Of a DNA stretch of 16,872 nt, positions 6,764 through 16,288 are shown piece after piece. The stretch is from DATJPR01 sp035506295. GTDB lineage: Bacteria > Bacteroidota > Ignavibacteria > UBA10030 > UBA6906. The notes under the pieces are model-generated. The model searched no databases and was not told where the DNA came from. It was given only the letters and a program-made list of their open reading frames with translations. The translations under genes and the position numbers were made by a program. The stretch covers positions 1-16,872 of the forward strand of contig DATJPR010000040.1 of NCBI GenBank assembly GCA_035506295.1. Reading direction: 5' to 3'. The number at the start of each line of letters is the position of its first letter. Positions within the stretch are counted from its first letter, which is position 1.

Positions 6764-6810
6764 GCTGTAAGCAGTAGGCGGTAAGCAGTAGGCAGTAAGG
6801 AGAATGAGGT
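6758..6810. repeat. GTAAGCAGTAGGC-type tandem repeat tract
   Basis: Imperfect tandem units of about 13 bases (GTAAGCTGTAAGCAGTAGGC, GGTAAGCAGTAGGC, AGTAAGG) start inside the last codon and stop codon of the toast-rack gene and fill the gap to the convergent rluD gene. The same family occurs as an inverted pair at 12291-12377. Similar tracts are scattered between genes in Bacteroidota/Chlorobiota-type genomes; I recognise the pattern but not a mechanism. Confidence 0.75.
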
Positions 6811-6827
6811 TGCTGAGGTCGCTCCCC

Positions 6828-7847
6828 TCACAGTCTCATAGTCTCCCATTCCCCCTTTCCCCCGTTCTCCCTCTCCTCATTGCCACCCTTTTGCAGTTCC
6901 ACGATTACCTCCTGCATATCCTCCGGCAATTCCGAATCAAAGAACACCTCTTTCTCCGTCGCCGGGTGCACGAAGCCGAGCGTCTTCGCGTGGAGCGCCT
7001 GCCGGGGCATCAGCGAGAGCAACTCCTCAACCTCCGCCTTCTGTTTCTGCGTCCCGGGACCGGCGACGATGTGCCGGCCGTTGTACGTCGGGTCGCCGAA
7101 GACCGGATGGTGGATGTGCGCCAGATGTACACGGATCTGATGCGTGCGGCCGGTCTTGAGCCTGAGTTTGACGAGAGCAAGATAGTCAAATTGCCGGATG
7201 ACGGTGTACGTGGTGATCGCTGGTTTCCCTCCGGACACGACGGCCATTTTTTTCCGGTCCGATTTTGACCGGCCGAGTTCCGCTTCGATGGTTCCCTCTT
7301 TCTCTTTGAACACACCCCAAACGATCGCGTGATACTCTCGCACGATCGTCCGTCGCGAAAACTGCCTCGCGAGTTTCGCGTGGACCACATCGTTCTTCGC
7401 CACGACCAGCAATCCCGATGTGTCCTTGTCGAGTCGGTGGACGATCCCCGGCCGGACGGCGGCATCGTTCAGCGTCGAAAGTGCTTGCGTGTGAAAGAGG
7501 AGGGCGTTGACCAGCGTGCCGTGATAATTCCCATGGGCCGGATGCACAACCATGCCGGCAGGTTTGTTCACGACCATGAGGTCGTTGTCTTCGTAGACGA
7601 CGTCAATCGGTATCTCTTCGGGTTCCGCGTCTTGAGGCGGCGGTTTGGGAAGGGTGATGTGAATGATCTCGCCGCCGGTCACCGGATGGCTCGGGCGCAC
7701 CGTCTTTCCGTCGACGAGCACCGTGCCGTCTTTGATGGCTTTCTGGACTTTGGAGCGGGTGGCGTTTTCGACGTGAGCGGTGAGATAGGTGTCGAGACGT
7801 TCCCGTTTCTTTCCTGGAGGGATGACGATCTCGAATTCGTAGGGCAC
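6828..7847 (-). CDS. rluD: 23S rRNA pseudouridine synthase, RluA/RluD family
   Basis: This 339-residue enzyme converts specific uridines in 23S rRNA to pseudouridine. An S4 RNA-binding domain covers about 15-66 (RLDTYLTAHVENATRSKVQ). The catalytic domain has HRLDKDTSGLLVVAK (137-151) with catalytic Asp140, and RTHQIRVHLAHIHHPVFGDP (234-253). Length and domain order fit RluD-type enzymes, but the exact uridines modified cannot be read from sequence. The GTG start at 7847 lies six bases after the lspA stop codon, so translation is probably coupled. The last residues (about 324-339, EERENGGKGEWETMRL) are encoded by a purine-rich low-complexity repeat rather than family sequence. It is the last gene of the ileS block, and a convergent gene ends 64 bases away. 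Confidence 0.93.
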   Translation of the reverse strand: MPYEFEIVIPPGKKRERLDTYLTAHVENATRSKVQKAIKDGTVLVDGKTVRPSHPVTGGEIIHITLPKPPPQDAEPEEIPIDVVYEDNDLMVVNKPAGMVVHPAHGNYHGTLVNALLFHTQALSTLNDAAVRPGIVHRLDKDTSGLLVVAKNDVVHAKLARQFSRRTIVREYHAIVWGVFKEKEGTIEAELGRSKSDRKKMAVVSGGKPAITTYTVIRQFDYLALVKLRLKTGRTHQIRVHLAHIHHPVFGDPTYNGRHIVAGPGTQKQKAEVEELLSLMPRQALHAKTLGFVHPATEKEVFFDSELPEDMQEVIVELQKGGNEERENGGKGEWETMRL

Positions 7848-7853
7848 GGAGCG

Positions 7854-8462
7854 TTATTCCTTGGCGGCAGGCGCCTCGGCCGAGCCAGCAGGATCCGTTG
7901 CCACGCGTTCCTGCAACGCCTTCCCGGGGTCAAGCGCCGATCGATGGTACACAAAGACCAGGATAACGCCGATGGTCACACAGGCGTCGGCGACGTTGAA
8001 GACCGGCCAGCGGTGAAAGTGATAGAACCCGAGATCGAGATTGAAGAAATCCACGTCGATGAAGTCGACCACTTTCCCGTAGAACAACGGAGCTTGATCG
8101 AACAGCAGTCCGTAGAACACCCTGTCCACGAGATTGCCGATCGCGCCGCCGAGGATCATTGCGAGGGCGACGCGAAAGCCGAGGCGTTCATTGCGGATGT
8201 GATACAGGTACGCCAGGATCAGCACGCTCGCCACGATCGAGATCACGGCGAACATAACCTTCCCTCCCAGCTCGATCCCGAACGCCATGCCGGGATTTTC
8301 TATGTACGTGAGCCGCAGGAAATCGCCAAGGATCTTGTGGCTGACGCCGTACGGCAGTCCGGGCCATGACACATGCAGGAAGGGAACGGAGAGACCCCGC
8401 ACGACAAGCTTTGAGCATTGGTCGGCAAGGACGATCCCGAGACTCACCCAGAGGACCCGCAC
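7854..8462 (-). CDS. lspA: Lipoprotein signal peptidase (signal peptidase II)
   Basis: This 202-residue inner-membrane aspartic protease cleaves signal peptides from diacylglyceryl-modified prolipoproteins. Four membrane helices are visible near 3-22, 69-88, 95-115 and 155-174. The catalytic Asp113 lies in GNLVDRV and Asp159 in FNVADAC; the ENPGMAFG segment (55-62) is the conserved N-x-G-x-AFG loop. The GTG start at 8462 begins three bases after the DksA-like stop codon. The tail from about 176 is Ala/Pro/Glu-rich and probably disordered, making the protein somewhat longer than the usual 160-170 residues. It belongs to the ileS, DksA-like, lspA, rluD block; ileS and lspA are neighbours in many bacteria. 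Confidence 0.95.
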   Translation of the reverse strand: MRVLWVSLGIVLADQCSKLVVRGLSVPFLHVSWPGLPYGVSHKILGDFLRLTYIENPGMAFGIELGGKVMFAVISIVASVLILAYLYHIRNERLGFRVALAMILGGAIGNLVDRVFYGLLFDQAPLFYGKVVDFIDVDFFNLDLGFYHFHRWPVFNVADACVTIGVILVFVYHRSALDPGKALQERVATDPAGSAEAPAAKE

Positions 8463-8465
8463 CGG

Positions 8466-9056
8466 TCAAGCCCCTTTTTTCTTGGCCATCGCAATGCGTC
8501 CGCGTTCGCAGGGCATTCCGGTGTTCTTGTATTCCGCGCAGGTCTGCGCTGTGGGAACCGCTTCGAGACGCTCCTTCGGGACCAGGAGACCGCAGATCCG
8601 GCAGACACCGTAGCTCTTCGCGTCGATCCGCGCGAGCGCATCATCGAGTTGATTGACGTACTTGCTGCTGCGCGAGGCGAACAGGAAGGTCTTTTCCCGC
8701 TCCATCGCATCGGTCCCCTGTTCCATATGCAGGGAGTAGTTCGAGCTTTCGCTGACGTACTCTCCGGTGCTGACGTCCATCATGCTCTCTTTCAGTGCAT
8801 CGAGCTCGTCGAGCGTTTCCTTCCGCTTCGCCAGGATCATCTCCTTGAAGGCCTTCAACTCTTCCGCGGAATAGGTGGTCGGCTCGCGCCGGTCGCTTCC
8901 CATCTTTTTGGGCGCCACCTTCTTCTTGCCTTTTTGCAGATGGGCCGGGGGAGTCTTCGCGGTTGCAGATTTTGCCGCCTTCTTGACGTGCGAGGCGGCC
9001 TTCTTCTTGGACGACGCAGTTGACTTGACAACCGCCCGTGATCCCTTTGTCGCCAT
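8466..9056 (-). CDS. TraR/DksA-family zinc-finger protein with a basic N-terminal tail
   Basis: The 196-residue product has three parts. Residues 1-58 are a Lys/Ala/Ser/Pro-rich tail resembling histone H1 tails. Residues 62-148 form a coiled-coil with the pattern of DksA. Residues 149-176 hold the zinc finger, SYGVCRICGLLVPKERLEAV (148-167), with Cys152, Cys155 and Cys173; the fourth canonical Cys is Tyr176, though Cys183 could substitute. A basic stretch (AKKKGA) ends the protein. DksA-like proteins bind the secondary channel of RNA polymerase and modulate promoters; a role here is inferred, and the tail suggests nucleic-acid binding. AAGGAG and GAGGAA ribosome sites precede the ATG at 9056. 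It lies 26 bases after ileS and 3 before lspA. Confidence 0.85.
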   Translation of the reverse strand: MATKGSRAVVKSTASSKKKAASHVKKAAKSATAKTPPAHLQKGKKKVAPKKMGSDRREPTTYSAEELKAFKEMILAKRKETLDELDALKESMMDVSTGEYVSESSNYSLHMEQGTDAMEREKTFLFASRSSKYVNQLDDALARIDAKSYGVCRICGLLVPKERLEAVPTAQTCAEYKNTGMPCERGRIAMAKKKGA

Positions 9057-9068
9057 GGATATTCCTCG

Positions 9069-9074
9069 CTCCTT
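9069..9074 (-). promoter_or_regulatory. Strong ribosome-binding site of the DksA-like gene
   Basis: AAGGAG on the minus strand lies 12 bases before the ATG, and a second GAGGAA follows nearer to it. This is one of the few clear Shine-Dalgarno sites in the window; most other genes here show weak sites or none, so this gene may be translated more strongly than its operon partners. Confidence 0.55.
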
Positions 9075-9082
9075 ACGATAGG

Positions 9083-12226
<3,144 letters not shown>

Positions 12227-12290
12227 CTACTATATTCAGTTGTGAAACGACCCAGAGAACAAGCGCTTTTCAAATCCCAGGGCGCACACG

Positions 12291-12377
12291 GAGTAAGCAG
12301 TAAGCTGTAGGGAGTACGCAGAAATCATTTGCGGGGAATCTGTCTTCAGCCTACTGCTTACTGTCTACTGCTTACTC
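12291..12377. repeat. Inverted pair of GTAAGCAGTA-type repeats
   Basis: GAGTAAGCAGTA (12291-12302) and TACTGCTTACTC (12366-12377) are perfect 12-base inverted copies. The 63-base interior holds further imperfect copies in both orientations. They belong to the same family as the tract at 6758-6810. The element fills the gap between the purine nucleoside phosphorylase stop codon and ileS, so its RNA hairpin could end or stabilise the upstream message, although no T-run follows. Confidence 0.75.
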
Positions 12378-12387
12378 TCCTCGCCCA

Positions 12388-13209
12388 TTAGATCTTTTCT
12401 ACCACAGATTTCATGATCGCCGTCAGCTTCGGCTCCGTCTCGTTCGCCACCGCGATGATTTCCTCCACCTTCGCCGGCTGCAGCGAATCCGGGAAACACT
12501 CGTCGGTGATGATGGAGAAGCCGAGGACTTTTATCCCCATGTGGTTCGCGACGATGTTTTCGGGGACAGTGGACATGCCCACGGCGTCTGCGCCGATGAA
12601 CCGGAGGAACCGGTATTCCGCGCGCGTCTCGAGGTTCGGTCCGGGCACTGCCACGAACACGCCCCGCTCGGTTCTGATCTTCAACTCGAGGGCGATCGAC
12701 TCCGCGACGGCGATGAGTTGCCGGCTGTACGGCTCCGACATGTCCGGGAAGCGCGGGCCGAGCGTATCGTCGTTCGGTCCGATCAACGGGTTATCGCCCA
12801 GCAGATTGATGTGATCGCTGATAATCATGATGCTCCCTCGCCGGAAGTTCGGGTTCATCCCGCCTGCGGCGTTGGAGATCAGCAGGGTTTTCACGCCGAG
12901 GAACTTCATGACCCGGACGGGAAAGGTGACCTGCTGCATGGAATACCCTTCGTAGTAGTGGAATCTCCCCTGCATGGCCACGACCGACTTGCCGTTGAGC
13001 GAGCCGAAAATCAGTTTGCCGTGGTGCGATTCCACCGTCGAGAGGGGAAAATGGGGAATGTCGCCATAGTCGATGACCGTCTCCGTCTTCATCTCCTTCA
13101 CAAGCCCCCCAAGGCCGGTCCCGAGGATGATGCCGATCGACGGCGTCATCTTCGTCCGCGTACGGAGGTACGCCATCGACTCGTCAATGTGCTTGCGAAG
13201 TTCTGTCAT
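12388..13209 (-). CDS. punA: Purine nucleoside phosphorylase, trimeric type
   Basis: This 273-residue cytoplasmic enzyme splits purine ribonucleosides with phosphate, giving a free base and ribose-1-phosphate for purine salvage. Phosphate-site motifs are ILGTGLGGL (28-36), HHGKLIFG (62-69) and GRFHYYEGY (81-89). The base pocket has SNAAGG (112-117), VPGPNLETRAEYR (188-200) with Glu194, and GADAVGMSTVPE (206-217). At the position of human Asn243 there is Asp236 (SIITDEC), which may affect the choice between 6-oxo and 6-amino purines. The ATG at 13209 lies inside the end of the DivIVA-domain gene (26-base overlap) and has no own ribosome site, so translation is probably coupled. A repeat element follows the stop codon. 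Confidence 0.93.
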   Translation of the reverse strand: MTELRKHIDESMAYLRTRTKMTPSIGIILGTGLGGLVKEMKTETVIDYGDIPHFPLSTVESHHGKLIFGSLNGKSVVAMQGRFHYYEGYSMQQVTFPVRVMKFLGVKTLLISNAAGGMNPNFRRGSIMIISDHINLLGDNPLIGPNDDTLGPRFPDMSEPYSRQLIAVAESIALELKIRTERGVFVAVPGPNLETRAEYRFLRFIGADAVGMSTVPENIVANHMGIKVLGFSIITDECFPDSLQPAKVEEIIAVANETEPKLTAIMKSVVEKI

Positions 13210-13741
13210 GGTCGAGGGTTTTCATGATGGCATCGACGTCGAGCTGGTCCTTCCCGGAGCCGAGCGAAGGGGGTGGGTCGATCGTTTGGTCCGGACCGAG
13301 GTCCATCGCCTTGAGAAGGTCGAGCTCCGAGCTGAGCAGTACGCGCAGTCGCCCGACGAGCGTTTCCCGCTTCACCTTCAGCTCGGCGATCTCGTTGTGC
13401 AGCTTTGACATTTCTCTGTTGCCGGAGTCGAGGATTGCGGCCGCGCGGGATTCGGCCTCCCGGATGATCATTTCCGCTTCGCGACGGGCGGCTTCGTAGG
13501 TTTTGCCGGTGGCTTCCTGTGCCTGCATCAAGGTCTGCTGCAGCGTCTTTTCAATCTGTTTGTAATCCGCCAGCTGCGTGTCCAGGTGGATCTCCCTGTC
13601 CCGTGAATCCTTGAGTTGTTTGAGTATTTCCTCCATGTCGGCAGCCACCATTTCAAGAAACGTGTCGACTTCGACCGGGTCATAACCACGCATGAGTTTC
13701 TTGAACTGCTGTTTTCGTATGTCAAGCGGGGTAAGCTTCAC
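13184..13741 (-). CDS. DivIVA-domain coiled-coil protein
   Basis: This 185-residue protein starts with the DivIVA lipid-binding head: MKLTPLDIRKQQF, then MRGYDPVEVDTFLEMV (17-32), the F-x-x-x-x-G-Y-D-x-x-x-V-D-x-F-L signature. A long coiled coil covers about 33-145, with a DivIVA-like AARREAEMIIREAESRA segment at 84-100. The tail from 147 is Pro/Asp-rich. Such proteins mark curved membrane regions and organise division or wall growth in Gram-positive bacteria; shorter DivIVA-like proteins in the Bacteroidota group are poorly studied. The start is GTG at 13741, with AGGAGGG at 13757-13751, nine bases upstream, the strongest ribosome site seen here. It follows yggS by 76 bases, an order also found in Gram-positive sepF-yggS-yggT-divIVA clusters, and overlaps purine nucleoside phosphorylase. 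Confidence 0.88.
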   Translation of the reverse strand: MKLTPLDIRKQQFKKLMRGYDPVEVDTFLEMVAADMEEILKQLKDSRDREIHLDTQLADYKQIEKTLQQTLMQAQEATGKTYEAARREAEMIIREAESRAAAILDSGNREMSKLHNEIAELKVKRETLVGRLRVLLSSELDLLKAMDLGPDQTIDPPPSLGSGKDQLDVDAIMKTLDHDRTSQAH

Positions 13742-13750
13742 TGTCGTAAA

Positions 13751-13757
13751 CCCTCCT
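13751..13757 (-). promoter_or_regulatory. Ribosome-binding site deciding the DivIVA-domain start
   Basis: AGGAGGG lies nine bases before a GTG that opens the conserved DivIVA head exactly where the family begins. It supports GTG rather than any later ATG as the start. Confidence 0.7.
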
Positions 13758-13817
13758 CATCTCGTTGTGCCTGCAATCCGGGCACCGGCGTTGGCGTGCA
13801 GCGAGCAACGTTGATGG

Positions 13818-14525
13818 TTACCCGTCCCGTTTCGTGCGGGATCCGAAGATCGCGGTTCCGATGCGGACAAGAGTGGCGCCTTCTTCAATCGCGACCTCGA
13901 AATCTCCGGTCATCCCCATGGAGAGGTGGTGCATGGGGGCGTTCCCTTGGCCCAGTTCGGCGGTCTTGTCTCTCAGTTGCCGCAGGACCCGGAACATCGG
14001 CCTTGAGCCTTCCGGATCCGGGAGAAACGGTCCGATGGTCATGAGGCCATTGAGCCGGATCGAGGCAAGTCCATTAAGGGCGGAAACCAGCTGGAGGGCC
14101 TCGTCCGGTCGCACACCGAACTTCGACTCCTCATGAGTCGTGTTCACTTCGATGAGACAATCGACGATCCTGCCTGCTTTCGCCGCCCGTTCGTCAATCT
14201 CGCGAGCGAGGGCGACGTTGTCGACGGAGTGGATCATCGTGATCCAGGGCGCGATGAGCCGCACCTTGTTTCTCTGCAGATGGCCGATAAAATGCCATCG
14301 CACATTCTCCCCGGCGAGCGCCTGGCGTTTCTCCTGGAGCTCCTGCACGTAGTTCTCGCCGACATCGATCGCTCCTGCCGTCAGCGCTTCCTTGACCCGA
14401 TCAGCGGAAAAGGTCTTTGCGACTGCCACGAGCGTAACGCCAGAGGGATCTCTCCCGGCTCGAAGGCAAGCGTTGGCGATTCTTCCCCGTATCTTTTCGA
14501 GGCTTTCAGCGATCATCTCAATCAA
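13818..14525 (-). CDS. yggS: PLP-binding homeostasis protein, YggS/PLPBP family
   Basis: This fold-type III PLP protein has 235 residues from the TTG at 14525, or 232 from the ATG at 14516, which I consider about equally likely. It buffers pyridoxal phosphate and affects amino-acid pools, with no known catalytic activity. The PLP lysine is Lys37 in VAVAKTF. Other family motifs are VGENYVQE (55-62), WHFIGHLQRNK (77-87), CLIEVNTTHEESKFG (122-136), LNGLMTIGP (158-166) and HHLSMGMTGDFEVAIEEGAT (199-218), followed by RIGTAIFG. Length is normal. A TTGATT-N17-TATATT promoter places the transcript start close to either start codon, leaving little or no leader. It is the first gene of the unit with the DivIVA-domain protein and purine nucleoside phosphorylase. 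Confidence 0.95.
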   Translation of the reverse strand: MIEMIAESLEKIRGRIANACLRAGRDPSGVTLVAVAKTFSADRVKEALTAGAIDVGENYVQELQEKRQALAGENVRWHFIGHLQRNKVRLIAPWITMIHSVDNVALAREIDERAAKAGRIVDCLIEVNTTHEESKFGVRPDEALQLVSALNGLASIRLNGLMTIGPFLPDPEGSRPMFRVLRQLRDKTAELGQGNAPMHHLSMGMTGDFEVAIEEGATLVRIGTAIFGSRTKRDG

Positions 14526-14532
14526 GCTGGAT

Positions 14533-14561
14533 AATATAAGCCCTCATGTCCTGAAAATCAA
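14533..14561 (-). promoter_or_regulatory. Predicted sigma-70-type promoter of the yggS unit
   Basis: TTGATT (14561-14556) and TATATT (14538-14533) are separated by 17 bases; the -10 box matches the consensus at five of six positions. The expected transcript start is near 14526, directly before the TTG at 14525 and ten bases before the ATG at 14516. Confidence 0.55.
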
Positions 14562-14670
14562 CGCACTTGCGCGATCAACGCATCATCGTGACGCGGGATG
14601 GTAAGCGACACTCATCGGTAACGCCTTCGTCTCACTTGTCAGAAGGATTTCCTCGAAGTGTCTCACTCAT

Positions 14671-14682
14671 AATTGGCCAATT
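14671..14682. promoter_or_regulatory. Perfect 12-base palindrome in the divergent yggS-TPR spacer
   Basis: AATTGGCCAATT is fully symmetrical and lies 101 bases before the TPR gene, in the only non-coding stretch upstream of it. Its form fits an operator for a dimeric regulator. Only one copy is seen, so this may be chance. A pyrimidine-rich tract (14727-14740) lies between it and the gene. Confidence 0.25.
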
Positions 14683-14782
14683 CTTACCGAATCGGGGGGC
14701 AATTCCCTTTGCTTGACTTCATACCATTTTTTCTTTTTCTTGCTCTCACTGCTGAACGAGTTACCCGTGAAGGAAAGAGTCG

Positions 14783-16207
14783 ATGAGCATTTTGGATTAC
14801 GGCGGATTCGACGACGAACCCGAAGATGAGGAACGCAGACGCGAGCGGTTTGAAGAAGAGCTGAAGCGTTTCCAGGACATGCTCAAAGACAAAACCCCCG
14901 ACATCACCAATGTCGAGGCCCTCGAAGAGATTGTCTCCTACTACCTCGACCACGAGAAGTACGAGGAAGCGCTCCACTTCATCAATCAGCTCCTGACCCT
15001 TGTCCCCTACAGCGCCGAAAACTGGCAACGGAAGGGAATCATCCTCGGCAATCTCCTGAAGTTCGAGGAAGCCCTCGATTGCTACAACCGGGCGCTGAGT
15101 ATCAGTCCGACCGATCCCGAGATCCTCATCAACAAAGCCATTACCCTCGATGACCTCGGCAAAACGACCGATGCCATCGCGTGCTTCGATGAGGCGTTGC
15201 TCATCGAGCCAGGCAATGTCGAGGCGCTCTTCAACAAGGGCGTTACCCTTGAAAAAGCAGGAAAGTACGAGGAATCAGTCCAGATCTTCAAATTCATTCT
15301 GGACGAGGACCCGTTGCACAAGGACGCCTGGTACGAAATCGGCTACTGCTACGACTATCTGGACCGGCCGGAGGAGTCGTTCCGGTGCTACGAAGAGCAT
15401 ATCAAGCTCGATCCCTACAACTACAACGCCTGGTACAACCGCGGGATCGTGCTGAACCGGATGATGCAGCCCCAACGCGCGATCGAGAGCTACGACATGG
15501 CGATCGCGATTCACAAAGATTTCTCGGCTGCGTGGTACAACAAGGGAAATGCTCTCGCGAATCTGGGCAGATTGCACGACGCTATCGCCTGCTATCGTGA
15601 GACCCTGCGCCTCGAACCTAAAGATGTCCCGGCCTGGCATAATCTCGGAAATGCATACGAGGAGCTTGGCGAGTTTGAAGACGCCGTCAAGGCTTTCTCG
15701 GAAGCCTTGAAGTACGATCCAAACCACTACGAGTCCTGTTTCGGTCGGGGGAGCTGCTACGATTCGCTCGAGCAGTACCGGAAAGCGCTGAGCGACTACA
15801 ACAGAGCGCTCTCATTGTGCCGGGACTACCCCGAGCTCTGGTATGCGAAAGCCGACCTCCTCTATAATATGGGGAGAGTACGTGAATCGCTGCTGAGCTA
15901 CCGGATGGTCACCAAGCTCGAACCGGAAAACTTCGAGGCCTGGCTGGATTACGGGGAGACACTCCTTGAGCTCGGGTTCCTCAAGCAGGCGCTCAAGGCC
16001 TTTGACCACTCAGTTGATGCCAACCCCTATTCCGCCGAGAGTTACTACAGCCGGGCGAAGGCGCTGATCCTGATGAATCGTCTGTACGAAGCGGCCGAAT
16101 CGCTCAAAAGCTCCTTCCAGCTCGACCCGGTGAAGAGGATCGAGTTCGAACAGGATTTCCCCGGGGCGCGATCAATGAAGGAGTTCCGGTCCGTCTTGAA
16201 ACGTTAA
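14783..16207 (+). CDS. Tetratricopeptide repeat protein with twelve tandem TPRs
   Basis: This 474-residue protein has no signal peptide or membrane segment, so it is likely cytoplasmic. Residues 1-41 are an acidic, charged helix (DDEPEDEERRRERFEEELKR). Residues 42-449 are twelve consecutive TPRs of exactly 34 residues each without insertions, most ending in a Pro such as LSISP, LLIEP, IKLDP or LRLEP. Tyr/Trp-Asn-x-Gly (AWYNRG, AWYNKG, AWHNLG) marks the first helices of the central repeats. A 25-residue tail ends in FRSVLKR. TPR arrays form superhelical protein-binding scaffolds; the partner is not shown by sequence. The ATG is preceded by AGGA eight bases upstream. It is transcribed away from yggS, and a terminator follows. 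No enzymatic domain is attached, so its role is unknown. Confidence 0.93.
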   Translation: MSILDYGGFDDEPEDEERRRERFEEELKRFQDMLKDKTPDITNVEALEEIVSYYLDHEKYEEALHFINQLLTLVPYSAENWQRKGIILGNLLKFEEALDCYNRALSISPTDPEILINKAITLDDLGKTTDAIACFDEALLIEPGNVEALFNKGVTLEKAGKYEESVQIFKFILDEDPLHKDAWYEIGYCYDYLDRPEESFRCYEEHIKLDPYNYNAWYNRGIVLNRMMQPQRAIESYDMAIAIHKDFSAAWYNKGNALANLGRLHDAIACYRETLRLEPKDVPAWHNLGNAYEELGEFEDAVKAFSEALKYDPNHYESCFGRGSCYDSLEQYRKALSDYNRALSLCRDYPELWYAKADLLYNMGRVRESLLSYRMVTKLEPENFEAWLDYGETLLELGFLKQALKAFDHSVDANPYSAESYYSRAKALILMNRLYEAAESLKSSFQLDPVKRIEFEQDFPGARSMKEFRSVLKR

Positions 16208-16245
16208 GCGTAACGTGCGGGGGACCGGGGGTGGGCCATCGTATC

Positions 16246-16271
16246 AACGCCACGTCAACCCGTGGCGTTTT
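16246..16271 (+). terminator. Intrinsic terminator between the TPR gene and larE
   Basis: AACGCCACG and CGTGGCGTT form a perfect 9-bp stem around TCAACC, followed directly by further T residues and TCTG. It lies 38 bases after the TPR stop codon and 18 before larE, so larE must have a promoter hidden in this short gap or depend on read-through. A smaller hairpin, ACGTTA-AGCG-TAACGT (16201-16216), overlaps the TPR stop codon. Confidence 0.8.
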
Positions 16272-16288
16272 CTGTCTCAGGAAAATGC

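Noticed and set aside
7329..8369. Plus-strand 346-codon frame
   Set aside because: It is antisense to rluD and lspA, both of which have complete conserved motifs; the product is His/Asp/Arg-rich shadow sequence.
14701..14741. TTGACT at 14713 as the TPR promoter
   Set aside because: No acceptable -10 box lies at 16-18 bases; only a pyrimidine tract is found there.
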